Of a stretch of DNA of 64,000 nt, positions 12,906 through 23,793 are shown one piece after another. Source of the stretch: Vitellaria paradoxa (lineage: Eukaryota; Streptophyta; Magnoliopsida; Ericales; Sapotaceae); assembly GCA_019916065.1 (NCBI GenBank), contig CM034244.1:24358471-24422470 (forward strand). The letters are read 5' to 3'. Below the pieces are notes generated by a model that was given only the letters and a program-made list of their open reading frames with translations, was not told the DNA's origin and ran no database searches. How positions within the stretch are numbered: position 1 is the first letter of the stretch; each line of letters starts with the position of its first letter. The position numbers and the translations under genes are program-made.

Positions 12906-13219
12906 GGAATGCATGGATAGAAATCAAATAGGAGTAAGTGGGGTAAATTTAAATTTAAACCTTTAGGGCAATATAGCTGTAAGATCATACTCGTTATTAA
13001 TAAAAAATTTTTGGCAATTTGGCCAATTGGCTGATTCATAAAAGGAAATTCATTCATAAGGCAAAGTATGATAAAAGCTAAGATCATTCAATCAAAATCG
13101 GCCTTGCTACCAATATATTCATCCAAATAAAGTAAATAAAGACATTGTTTAGGCCTCCGCTGGGCGAATTACAAAACTAAAAAAGGTTCATTGCAAATAA
13201 TGTTCAGAGGAAAGAAGGT

Positions 13220-13800
13220 CATCTTTCTTCGGTGCCCTTGTGAAGTTCCTCGATAGCCATCACTGGATCTTGCTCTTCAAGGTTTTGGGCTAGAGGATCA
13301 ACACTTGGAGGGTCAGCACTTAAAGCATCGACACTTAAAGGGTTGGCAATGAGAGGGTTCACCGATCAAAGATCTTTGGTGGTTTGTTAAGGGTTAGTCT
13401 TGAGAAATTATGAAGAAACTCTTAATAACCTTCTTCCAACCTCACAAGATCAAGATCGGCCAAGTGACTTTTTACCTTTAAGCTCTTAAACTCGAACTCC
13501 AAAGCCTCGATCTCTTGTAAAGTAGCTTTGCATGAGTCTATCAAACCATTCTAGGTAAGGGTGACTGGCATTCGCACACTAAGACACTCTGTTCAACCTT
13601 CTTCAAGTTTTGTATTTAAAGAGTAACACTTTGAAGTTGTTTTTGGCGAGTGGATAGTTCGTCAGTTTTGCATCTTTCTTCTCCCTCATACGAGTAAACT
13701 CTTTTCTGGCTGAGTTAGATCGATCAAATTCTTTTACCATATTAGTGAGGCGATTGGAAAAATGAGACACAGCAAGAGAGACCGATGGCAAGATGTCACA
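13220..13800 (-). pseudogene. Probable antisense extra ORF (aORF) downstream of pol
   Basis: Read on the minus strand, this region gives Leu/Glu/Lys-rich, coiled-coil-like pieces such as CKATLQEIEALEFEFKSLK and HLADLDLVRLEEGY. Some Tat-clade elements (Retand and Grande types) are known to carry an extra ORF on the opposite strand between integrase and the 3' LTR, and position and composition agree. It is broken by several stops. Its function in the family is unknown. Confidence 0.45.
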
Positions 13801-15650
13801 CCCGGAAGCTCGTGACCCGAGGGGTGAGTGATAAACACACACAACATGCATTAACATAACCAACCCATCATCAGAGCAACACAACGTAAACCAGTGATCC
13901 CGAGACATAGTTAAGATAACATAAATTTAACCTTGACTATAATCAAGTCACAAACTTTCAACACTTCTCTCATTAATACATAACTCAGGCCCTAGGGCCC
14001 ATACAACCAAATCGAACAAGTCCTCAATGTACAATATTACAATTCTAAAAGAAATTTAAACTAAATGACCAAGAGCTTAGCTAAGCTTGGTAGGGCTCAT
14101 GCACACCCTTCTAGTCCAACCCCATCAGTTCATCTGAATGTTATAGCCTGTACCTGTGTCAAAAATCTGTAGGGACGTGAGCACGGATCCACTTGTGCCC
14201 ACGATGCCGCAAACAAACATATATGGTATGTATTCCAAACGTGCATACTATTCATGGTGCATCTAGTTATCTCAATATGTTCTAATGCCACAACAATTTA
14301 TCAACATAACTACATAACCGACATGGAATATATATATATATATTTACACACAATACCGTAAAAAGGATTAAGTTTCCAATTTATATTTAATCTTTGAAAT
14401 TCTATACATGTGTTCATATCACCTTTCAATTATCTCTTTTACGTTTAAGCATAGCCGACCACATAACCATATTTACAATATTTATCTTTATTCAATAACA
14501 TCATAGGGTAGCATTCAAGTCCAATTATTATCCATTATTAAATTTCCCAACTTTGTATCCAACCATATTCCATATCATATTATCACATATTCAACATTCA
14601 ATAACATATCCACATCCACATTACATTTGTTCATCATTCAATCATGAAATCACATCCACAGTGCCATCATTTCATTAATCAATCACATAGCCATAACCAC
14701 ACAATCCTCGGGGGTTGGGTGCATACACATTATCATCTTTTGGGGCCAATACCTAACGGAAACGATAAACCGACGTCGTCGTTTAGGATCATCGTTCAAG
14801 GCCACGAGGAGCCAAAACACACACAATATTGTGAGTTGCTAACCCACTGGCATTGACACTAAACCCTGTGCAGGTTTCAGGTCTTTCAACCCGAGGGTAA
14901 TCCATGACCCTTCTTATTTTCGCACCCCACCACGGCCCTCGGCACATAACCCATCATTCATAACATTCAATACTCATCAATCACAATTCACATTCATCAC
15001 CATCACTTTCCAACACGCACAACCATATTCCATTTCATCATGTAGCACAACTCATTTCATCTCTTCATTTTATTTAATCCAAGCCTCATTTAATTTCCAT
15101 CATTTGTTAATAAAAGTTCACTTTTCGGTTCTTCCCAAGATTCATCACATATCAACATTGATCAACCTTATTAAACATTTAACATTTATCAATATATATA
15201 CCATTCAACACACACGTTAATGTTACGGTTCATTCCATAGCTTATTACATATCGCATTGATTAAACCATGTTAAGCATTCCACATTTACCAAAATTATAA
15301 ACATACGTCTCTTTGTCAAGTTACCTTTCACTTAATCAATCACAAGTTCATCTACCTCAACATTTAGTTTACATTAAGACATATTTACAATTCAACTCGA
15401 TTAAGACCCTTATCTCAAAGTAAGCTTCCAATTCATTTCATTCAAGATAGCATTCATTCACCCTTACAAGTTAAATCCCATAGGTTTAAGATAATCAACC
15501 GTTAATCACTTTTTAAAGCTCATTTCCCTTTTAAATCAATGAATTAATCAAGTAAAAGTTTCATGTGAAAACAAGTTACCAACTCTTCCATATGCCCAAA
15601 GTAGAAGGCTAAACTAAGCAATGTCAGAAAAGTGACCTAGGATCGGTGGG
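13797..15650. mobile_element. LTR-like block beginning TGTCACACCC
   Basis: It begins TGTCACACCC and runs as CA/AT-rich non-coding DNA with many CATTCA and ACATAT words, up to the insertion point of the next LTR at 15651. A short stretch near 14165-14185 (CTGTAGGGACGTGAGCAC) has a counterpart at 42635-42655 in a second TGTCAC-type block. This start and composition are common for LTRs of plant gypsy elements. No coding region is attached and the right edge is hidden by the later insertion. Confidence 0.4.
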
Positions 15651-16349
15651 TGACCGACCCTAAAAAGTGTTTCGGGTTCTACCTCTCAAGTGCAAGAGGG
15701 CAGTCGTAGTTTTAAAACTCGGTGAGTCCGAGGTCGAATTCACAGGGAGCCTAATGTTATTTAGTTTCTAAGATGTGAAAGGAATTCTAAAAACTAAGGG
15801 AAAGTAAGTTGGAAATTCAAGTTTGCTAAGTTCTAAAGTTCAACAAAATTAAAGATGAATTCGATTTCAATTAATTAAGATTAAAATAAATAAGAAAATC
15901 TGAATTTCAACGAGACTTAAGTTAGATAGCGAAAAATTAAAATAAAATTAATAACGCAATTATAACTAAAACTAAGTTGGATTTTAATTCAATAGGAATA
16001 AAGATCTTGATCCAACGTCAAGTCCGGGTAGTTCACTACTTTGCCTTGGGGTGTGTTTGTTTGAAGAACAGGGTTTAATTTGAAAAGTTTTAAAAGTGTT
16101 ATAATCAAAGGTCAGTACCAGTGATCTCAAGCGGATATGGTTAAAGACCTTTGTTTCCTAGGGTTTTTCAATTAAACTCCAAAAATTAATAAAAATCTAA
16201 TTTTTAAGACTATTCGAAAGTATTTGAAGATTGGTTACGAAAATCCATACCAGTGATCTCACACGGATTTGGTTAAGGATTTTCGTATTCGAATGTTTTC
16301 GAGATAGAAAAAAAATAGATTTGTAAAAGGTAAATCCCTTCGCGAAAGG

Positions 16350-16412
16350 TTTCGCAACCTACGCGAAGGGTTTCGTAACCTACGCGAAGGGTTTCGTAAC
16401 CTACGCGAAGGG
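16350..16412. repeat. Three tandem 21-bp units inside the LTR
   Basis: The unit TTTCGTAACCTACGCGAAGGG occurs three times head to tail (the first with TTCGCAA). The solo LTR has only one copy at the equivalent place (about 5445-5470). Confidence 0.9.
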
Positions 16413-16867
16413 ACTACGAACACCCCAAGGCTTTTCGTGAACTACCCTTTCTTGATTCGTTGAATCAAGATTAGGGTTTTACGCTAAAACTACTTGAAGC
16501 ATCTTAAAAACAATTAAATAGCATTCAATCATACAGAAAGAGAATTGAAACAAGAAAAACATGATATTACGAAACCAAACGAAATAAAACGAAGTAGATT
16601 AAAGTGCAACTTACAACGTAAAGCAAATGTAAAAGATTAAGTGAAGAATCACTACAAAGACGACGATGAAAGCTCCAACAAGAATCATGAATCCACGCAT
16701 GCAAGCTTAAAACCTAATCTAAAAACTCTCAAAATTCTATTCTAATACTTAATAGAAGGTGCGAAATTAAAAGGTGCTTCCCCCCCTCTTGGCCGTGCAA
16801 TGGGTCTTTATATAGATGCCACAAAACCCTAGAAGAGGAGCTTTCACGCGGCAATTGTAAATCACGG

Positions 16868-16960
16868 ATGGTCCCGACCGTTTGGAGAGGGGGTCGGGAC
16901 CGTCTGAAGTTTTTAACTTTCTGTGGTCCCGACCGTCTGGAGAGGGGGTCGGGACCGTCC
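16868..16960. repeat. Duplicated GGTCCCGACC hairpin in the LTR
   Basis: Two successive copies, about 54 bp apart, of an inverted repeat GGTCCCGACCGT...GGTCGGGACC. The solo LTR carries one recognisable copy near 5909-5942, plus a decayed second. It should fold into a stable GC hairpin in an otherwise AT-rich LTR. Confidence 0.8.
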
Positions 16961-17230
16961 AGCTTTTCCTTCATTGCTCTCTTTCATTCTCTTGGTTGGG
17001 TCTTTGGGCTAGTCTTTTCCATCGAAGATGAGGTTCGAACCATGACTTTTTCTTCGTCTTCTTGGCCCTCTCCATAGCTATAAACTTCGACATCCTTGCC
17101 CTTTTTCCTACAAATAAAATAATAAAAGTATGAGTAATACTATAACACTAAAACTTCAACTTTAATTATTTAAATGCATGAATAAGTGTTGAGTTAGGGA
17201 GTTTGTAATTACACTTTTCAAGTGTAATCA

Positions 17231-17244
17231 CACCCCCCAACTTG
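17231..17244 (-). promoter_or_regulatory. Polypurine tract of the minus-strand gypsy element
   Basis: The plus strand reads CACCCCCCAACTTG directly after the LTR end. On the minus strand this is CAAGTTGGGGGGTG abutting the LTR's first TG, the usual place of the plus-strand primer for reverse transcription. It fixes the element's orientation. Confidence 0.7.
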
Positions 17245-19120
17245 AACATTGCTAGTCCCTAGCAATGCTTTTTATTAAAATGAAATGCATGATGTTCTTT
17301 ATTAAAATGAGATGCAACTACTATCCTATTTCTCTTTTCGTTGGAAACACGGCTACACTTAGCTACGTGTAGCAAGCCCTTTAAACCCCTAGGTTCCCCC
17401 TAGTGGACGAGTAAGGTCTCGTGAGAGTTTGCAGTGAATCTACCCACAAAATTCTATGGCATGGTCTCAAGTGTCAAAAAGTGATCAAGATCAAAGATGA
17501 ATTAAGTTCAAGCTCAACAAGTCACAAAACCCAAATATCATGTGTAATTTCCAAGTGCTAAGCATAATGCTTGGACTATTAAAGTAGAAGAAGCATGTGT
17601 GCAAAATTGTTTCATTCATTCAACAAGGTCTCAAGAGCATAAATGGAACTAAGTTTTGACTTCAAAAGCTCACAGGATTCCACTCATAGAAAGAAATTCA
17701 CTCATTCAAGGGTTCACACATTCCTATTAGCATAAAATGCTATCCTAGTTGCACATGACTCCATGATATATGAATGAATTAAAATGAAACTCAAAGTGGA
17801 CAGCTCCTAACCATGTTCCAATGCATATGTAAAAATCACATCACATAACCTACACGATGCCACTACATGCACAATATAAGAGTTGCTTGCTTAGAATCCA
17901 CTAGGTCTTTGTTTTGGTTGTAACTTGGCCAGGGGTAATGGTTAACAATGGAAGATATGGAAATCAAAGCACATGTCTTGGGATAAAGATGTTCAAGTGC
18001 ACACAAGTCCCAAACTAACCCATTCCTTTCCAACCCAAGAAGGACTACAACAAGTAGTTTAGTCACTAACTTACAAACTACTCATGGGACATTCTCAATA
18101 ATTATAATATAAAGCACAAGTCCCAAAATTACATAAGCAGGAATGAATGACAGACTTTTTTTTTTTCTTTTTTTTTCTTTCTTTTTTTTTTTTCTTTTTT
18201 TTTTTCTTCTTTTTTTGCTTTTTTTTTTTTGAAATAATGAAATAAACATAAGCTAAATTCTCCACCTACTATTCTCTCTTCAATATGCTCTCAAAGTTTC
18301 AGTTCCCAACCCCCACTCACATCACTGACATTGAGGCACTTTTCATAACCCAAAACATGTGAGGGTAAGGCTTAAAAGTGTGTGAACAAGGTTAAGGGAC
18401 AATATATGAGATGGGAAACCAAAGAAAATATATATATATCTATCACACACTTTATTAAAAGGGCTACAAGTTGGTTCCTAAGGCAATTTCATATCAGAAA
18501 GGATAAAAGGCTCAAAATGACAAAGAAAGCCTAGCATCATTTTCAAAACTTGCAACAACTCATAATGTGCTACATAGATACTCATGTAAGTGTTTGTGAT
18601 GCAATCGATGCAATGAATCCAAGGTGAAGAGCAAAAGAAATGTAAGCATGGGCAACCCCTCAAGAAAAGAATATAAGGCTCAAAAGCTCACCATAAAGAG
18701 TGTAAGTCTCTACCTAGTCCAAAGATGCTCAGTAACCAATATCAAATAAAATTTACTCCTAAGCACATAAACTTTCCACCATAATAGTCCAAAAATGCAC
18801 AAAGTTATCACACTCCACTTGAATTATGTTTCCTATTAAGGCTTGAACAGAATTCACTTTTACCATCTCACTTAATTTCACAATTAACCAAACCATAAGA
18901 GTATCATATCATCATGCGAATTCTACCCCCCAACCTATACTCAACATTGTCCTCAATGTGAAAAACAAGAAGCATACGTGGCTGCATAGGGTGTGCAATG
19001 AGCATGATAAGGATGATGTATATACCCCCCAACCTAAATTGAGAAGAATATGAACATAAATGTAATAATAAAAAGAATAAACTTAATGAAATTAACATAA
19101 AAGATAAGAAAGGTTAAGGA
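17245..19120 (-). mobile_element. 3' untranslated internal region of the minus-strand gypsy element
   Basis: Non-coding, AT-rich sequence between the polypurine tract and the acidic ORF. It includes a C/T-rich homopolymer-like run at about 18150-18230. Around 18930-18960 and 19025-19040 are CCCCCCAACCTATACTCAAC and a similar copy; on the minus strand they read ACATTGAGGACAATGTTGAG and then GGTTGGGGGGT, the sequence typically found after the pol stop codon in Athila-like elements. Confidence 0.6.
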
Positions 19121-19125
19121 GTACC

Positions 19126-19725
19126 TCATGTTGTCTTCAATAGAATCAAAAGTTGAGTGATACTCAAAAGTAGTTGCAATGAAGTAGCAAAATTATCATC
19201 TTGGTCCAGTTCATTGTAAACATCACCATCCTCCCTAGACTCAATGTTACTACTTTCATTTTCAAGGACGTCTTCTAGGGGTGGCATATCAAAGTATTCA
19301 GAGAAAGAACTTGTTTCAGATTCTATGGTGTCGGTGTCTGTGGCATAAGAGGGGGCATCTAACCACTCATTAGCTATAATTACCTCAGCCCATTCCATAT
19401 CTAAGAGAAGTTGAAGGTCAACTTCATCCCACCATTGGTCATCTAATTGATCAGGTGTGATGAACATCAGTGGTGGATATATATATGGTAAGGGTAGTGA
19501 ATTGCTTTCTAAGAAATAGTCCTCAGGCCACCATTCCCAATCACTCTCTGAACTCTCAGACTCGCTACTCTCATTGGATATAAGGGTTAAGGCATCCCAC
19601 TTACGTTTTCTACTTATGGTACTAAGTTCCCATTGTTTACATTTATTGTTAGTTGGACCATAGATGAAGTACCTGTTCTTTGCAAAAAAATAAGAAAATA
19701 AAGTTTAAGAACATAAACAACCAAA
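19126..19725 (-). CDS. Acidic C-terminal ORF of the minus-strand gypsy element (5' end in the gap)
   Basis: The minus frame is open from the gap edge region down to about 19126. A Met at 19467 starts a 113-residue stretch, but the frame stays open upstream, with a segment containing SRKRKWDALTLISNESSESE and SDWEWWPEDYF. It is therefore the tail of a longer product entering from the gap. It is strikingly acidic, rich in Glu, Asp and Ser, and has Trp-rich spots (DDQWWDEVD, SDWEWW). No enzymatic motif is visible. Its place just before the ACATTGAGGACAATGT-type 3' region suggests the end of the retrotransposon polyprotein or an accessory ORF. I do not recognise the family. Confidence 0.5.
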
Positions 19726-19825
19726 NNNNNNNNNNNNNNNNNNNNNNNNNNNNNNNNNNNNNNNNNNNNNNNNNNNNNNNNNNNNNNNNNNNNNNNNNNN
19801 NNNNNNNNNNNNNNNNNNNNNNNNN
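19726..19825. other. Assembly gap (100 N)
   Basis: Exactly 100 N, the usual placeholder for a scaffold gap of unknown length. It lies between a minus-strand retrotransposon end and a plus-strand transposon-protein pseudogene. Confidence 0.99.
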
Positions 19826-20845
19826 ACTTGTTTGTGAAAAGGCTTGTTTTCATAAAACGTCAACTGAAACTTGATGATTTCTCAATACTCAAACCTTTAT
19901 TTGAAAATCTAGGTTGAGAATCTCGCACCATTGTTTCTAGGTCTGTAGTTGTGAAACTTGTTTATGAATTTTATGCTAATTTCAATGAACATTGTGATTT
20001 TGATGAACATGTGATTCACTCTTCAGTTGCATTGATACCTATCACCATCACCCCAGACACCATTGCTATCTATTTAGGTATCGAGAGATCGTCACCCACT
20101 GAAAGGTTGACTATGTTTTATCCAACTGAGGATGGTATGTTATTGACTCAGGCTGAGATAAGTACCATTTTCTAAACCTTAGATGGATCTCCACCGTGGA
20201 TTGGTGAAACTTATGTGCATGGGTTATTGAACACTAATCATCGAATGCTCAGTTTGTTTATGTCTGCTACCATTGACCCCATCTTTTATTACTCGGACCT
20301 CTATTCACGTAGTTGTGTCATTTATGCCATTTTCTTGGACTTAAGTTTGACACTACATTGTTTAACTTCCATTTGATCAACACTTCCCAACAACTAAAAC
20401 ATACTCGGGATTCTCTGCCCTTTGGTGTTCTCATCACCAACATCTTGTTAGGACATGGTGTCGAGTTGCCTACTGTTGTGTCATACCAGCTAAATCCAAT
20501 TTTCTCATATTACTGCTTGTAAATCCATGAGTCAAGCTATTGACTCCACCTAGGATGAGCGTGATACTCTAGAGTTAAGCAAGAGCTCACGTCCCTTTGC
20601 CATAAACCAACTGTCCTTATCATTAACACGATTGGAAGGGGAAGTAGTTAGACTTCATGTGAAACAAGACAATCTCACAATGGATGTGCAAGCCTTGATT
20701 GCCATGTGTATTGTAAATTTTCAATCTATTCATCAGAAGATTGATAATTTGTCAGCGTATGAAGATGAGCTCCAAGGTGATATGGATGAAGATGCTACTA
20801 GTGGAGGTGCGAATGTTGGTGGAGGTGGAGTTGGATCTTTCTAGG
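19826..20845 (+). pseudogene. Putative plant transposon protein (retrotransposon-associated) remnant
   Basis: Plus-strand pieces read VVKLVYEFYANFNEHCDFDE, then a block ending ITPDTIAIYLGIERS, then LPTVVSYQLNPIFSYYC, and finally LEGEVVRLHVKQDNLTMDVQ followed by a Gly-rich end GGANVGGGGVGSF. The V..FY.N ... I..YL.I/L pattern is that of the putative plant transposon protein domain, common in fragments of plant gypsy elements. Stops at 20173-20175 and 20521-20523 and frame changes break it. The 5' part is cut by the gap. Confidence 0.6.
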
Positions 20846-22670
20846 TTGTTGTAACTATTCTTCTCATTTTGAAGCTACCAATTCATAACAAAAAAAGGGA
20901 GATGATTGGATTTACTTTTTGATCTTGGTTGTTATGTTTTAGTCTTAATGTGATGGACTTAATGTGTTTTGATCTTAATTTTTTGTACGTATTGTGGCTA
21001 TGAACTATTGAAATGTGTGATGATGATTTGATAGATGTCAATTCCGTTGATCTTTAACGGATTGCTGGCTTTGACTTTCTCTCATCACATTTGCGTTTAA
21101 TTTGTTTAAGTGTTTGTGCATGTGTTGAAATTATCATGTAAAATATATAACAATTCATCTGAAAATTCTTCCCTAATCATTATACTTATAATGTTTGTGC
21201 ATGTGTCTGTATTGAAAAATAAATTTTTCTTTTTTTTATGTCAAAAACCTCAATTCATATCAGCCATCAACCAGGAGACCTTGATGTTATTAGATAGTTT
21301 GTCTTAGGTTGCATATATATTACACATAGTTAATGATAAAAAATATATATTACACATAATATTCACAATTATTGATCAAATTTGTGTTTTGGTATTGCAT
21401 TAAAATGAAAATGAAAACATCTTATAAACATTTCAAAAATGTTTTGGATACATTTCAAAAGTAGTATAAAGTATGAAAACATCTAGAAATATTTAAAAAT
21501 ATAAATTGATATCTATCTAAATGTATGAAAGCCTAATGTTACATTTTGGTATGCTTTGTTGTGCTCCAATGGAAACTCTAGAATTATTATTAGACTGGTT
21601 TTTTGTTTCATTCTCTTTAGAAAATGGATATTTGTGCATTGCACCATGGAGGAAAAAAAATGATATCTCGTTTCTTACTCATAATTTGACAACTAGGGAT
21701 ACAATGAACTTATAAATAGATAGTAGAACATCAGGGAAGGGCAAAAGCTCACCCACTTTAAAATAAACAATTGACGATTAGCTAGCGTTGCTAGAATTAT
21801 ATCACTACAAACATGTTTAGCCTCCTCCGCAAAGAACTTAACAAAATTGGCACCATAGCTAACCTGTAAATTGCACGAATAGTACCAGATGTTGAAAATG
21901 CTTCATGGAGAATGCATTAACACTAACGCTTGGATTCTTGAAGCAAATTTATGAATTCGATACCTCAACAATAGCATCTTTTAAAGGTTTTCCTTACTTC
22001 AATGTTATAAGTTACTCAAGCTCTTCTTTATGAGCAACCATTAGGTCATACCTTACAATACATGTGCAAAGAAACATAAAGATCTATGCAGATGTAAATA
22101 TTTGAAGAAAGAAGCAGAAAGAGGACCAAATACACCCCAAAAGACAATTAGATGAAATACAATCACAAGTCTTAAATCATTTCTTTTTGAATTTTTTAAT
22201 GGTGAAATAGATATTTCAACTTAAAACGTGTACATCACAATCATTTCTTTTTCAACTATTTCTAATATTGAAATAGATATTTCAACCAAAAACAAAGAGT
22301 ACTATTAGAAAATAGATATTTCAATCAAAAATTAAGTGTAAAAATTATCCAAATCATTATGTTGTATACATCAGTGATTGTATAATATTCCTGTGGTGGC
22401 ATAAACTATAAGACTTTGACAATATCAAATAGTGCTTTTACAGGATGACCTCCAACTCCACCATAGGCAAGTATCAACAGTTTAAAACATCAATTCTAGT
22501 ATTCTACAATTATCTTTCAATACAAAGCAAACAATTCAAGTTTTTGAAAAGCATTTGGAAAGTACCTTAACATATAATCTTCAACACTTGGTTGTGTATT
22601 CACAATCAAATATATTCAGAAATAAACAGAAAGCATATTTAAGGCTACAAATTTAATTGTTAAATTATTG
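20846..22670. other. AT-rich non-coding, probably transposon 3' region
   Basis: Starts with AACAAAAAAAGGGAGATGAT, a purine-rich run of the type that precedes 3' LTRs. After that there are only AT-rich sequence and short frames without protein character. Around 22235-22330 the motif GAAATAGATATTTCAA recurs three times as a short inverted repeat. Confidence 0.4.
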
Positions 22671-22694
22671 CCACAATCTCACTATTAGAGTACA

Positions 22695-22900
22695 TGTACT
22701 AGCATGTTAGGTTAATGTTTGTATTAGCCAGTATTAGCCACTAAGGTTATTTTAATTATTTTGTGTTAGGTTGTTGCCTTGATATATAAAGGGCTCTTTT
22801 CTTTTCTTTTTTTTTTTGTTTATGTTTTTCTCTGCTTAGTTTTTACGTCTTCCTTGTTTCATTGTTTTCTCATCTTTAATAAAAGTTCACACGCACCTAA
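22695..22900 (+). mobile_element. LTR-like promoter segment
   Basis: It runs from a TGTTAGGTTAATGTTTG-like start through TATTAGCC repeated twice, a TATATAAAGGG TATA box at about 22783, and an AATAAAAG polyadenylation-like signal at about 22877. The arrangement of U3, TATA box and polyadenylation signal within 200 bp is typical of small copia LTRs. Edges and target duplication were not resolved. Confidence 0.4.
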
Positions 22901-23297
22901 AAGCTTAACTTGTTATGGGAGGGGCAACTTTATTATTTTATTATATTATTTTATTACACTTAAAAATCCCCCTCACATGTGGTCAAAACTTTTTTAGACA
23001 CAACCAAACACAAGCGGTTATTGACTTTTTATGAGTGGCGGAGAAGTTAAACTCAAAATTTTTGCCTTAGACAGTTAACCTATAGCAACCATGTGATAAC
23101 CCAGATTAATTTGTTTTTTTTTTAATTAAATGATTATTTGGTTGTTTGGATTACTGGATGAGAATTTGAGTTTGTGTGTGCCATAGGTTGGAGGGCCAAT
23201 TCTTTTACATTTAAATCTTTACCCATTTTAATAAAAAAACCTAAACCCATTTGGTAGACCCATTTTTAGATGTTGAACCATTTGTGCACTAATCAGG

Positions 23298-23522
23298 ATA
23301 GTGTACCTCGTAGCTAGGGTGCAAGGAAGGCGAAGCTTCGACCCCCTAACAGTACACCGCAGGTAGGGCACAAAGAAGACGATGGTTCAACCATAAAAGA
23401 ATTGCAAGAGAAGATCAGGACAGTGTATCTTATAGTCGGGATGCAGGGAAGGCGAAGCTTCGACCCCTAGGCAGTATACCTTGTAGGCAGGTTGCAGGGA
23501 AGGCGATGGTTCGACCATAGGA
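23298..23522. repeat. Composite tandem repeat: four about 55-bp units in an A-B-A-B order
   Basis: Units begin near 23300, 23352, 23420 and 23472. Each has GTGTACC/GTATACC, then GGTGCAAGGAAGGCG or a variant. Units 1 and 3 continue with CGAAGCTTCGACCCC, units 2 and 4 with CGATGGTTCGACCAT. So a dimer of about 120 bp was itself duplicated. No open frame runs through it. Confidence 0.85.
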
Positions 23523-23689
23523 TCAAGAACACTCTTAACTTGTAGAAATTTCTAATTTGTCTATCTCTTCTCTATTAGCCATTAGTTTTTTGCTATTATC
23601 AGCTAATAAAGCTATGCACTAACAGACAACTCACTACACAACAATAAGTAGGAAATTTTGATCAATGGCTAGGAAAGCCGGACTATAAC

Positions 23690-23793
23690 AATTTATCCCC
23701 ACGACATCATATTGGGTTGGGATATTGACATGCAACTTGGTTGCGAATTAGGTTGCATCGCACATTCATTTCAACGTCATCTGCGAGGACATT
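23690..23793 (-). pseudogene. C-terminal end of the PIF/Harbinger transposase, cut off by a solo LTR
   Basis: The minus-strand frame reads NVLADDVEMNVRCNLIRNQV and similar, the acidic tail and the R..I..Q/A segment seen at the C-terminus of plant PIF transposases. Joining it to 25374 restores continuity across the solo LTR: the flanks share ACATT once the duplication is removed. Confidence 0.6.

Larger units (their letters stand above)
4036..13800 (+). mobile_element. Decayed Ty3/gypsy retrotransposon, Tat/Ogre-like, internal region
   Basis: Order of remnants on the plus strand: gag (4.3-4.7 and 6.3-7.1 kb), a long linker, protease (8.8-9.0), reverse transcriptase (9.7-10.3), RNase H (10.6-11.5) and integrase (11.8-12.9), then a probable minus-strand extra ORF. 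Integrase after RNase H is the Ty3/gypsy order. A second RNase H-like segment around 11.19 kb and an antisense ORF after pol point to the Tat lineage. Stops and frameshifts occur throughout. A solo LTR of another family interrupts gag at 4726-6280, so this element is the older of the two. Confidence 0.75.
15651..17230 (-). mobile_element. 3' LTR (1580 bp) of a minus-strand gypsy element
   Basis: It runs TG...CA from TGACCGACCC to GTGTAATCA and pairs with the solo LTR at 4726-6280. On the minus strand the sequence just before the LTR is AAGTTGGGGGGTG, a polypurine tract, so the internal region lies to the right and the element reads leftwards. It differs from the solo copy by an expanded 21-bp repeat (16350-16412) and a duplicated hairpin (16868-16960). 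The partner 5' LTR is not in view; it would lie in or beyond the 19726 gap. Confidence 0.82.

Noticed and set aside
18150..18230. Poly-T tract as a possible LINE poly(A) tail
   Set aside because: It is interrupted by C, lies inside the minus-strand gypsy 3' region, and no LINE coding sequence adjoins it.
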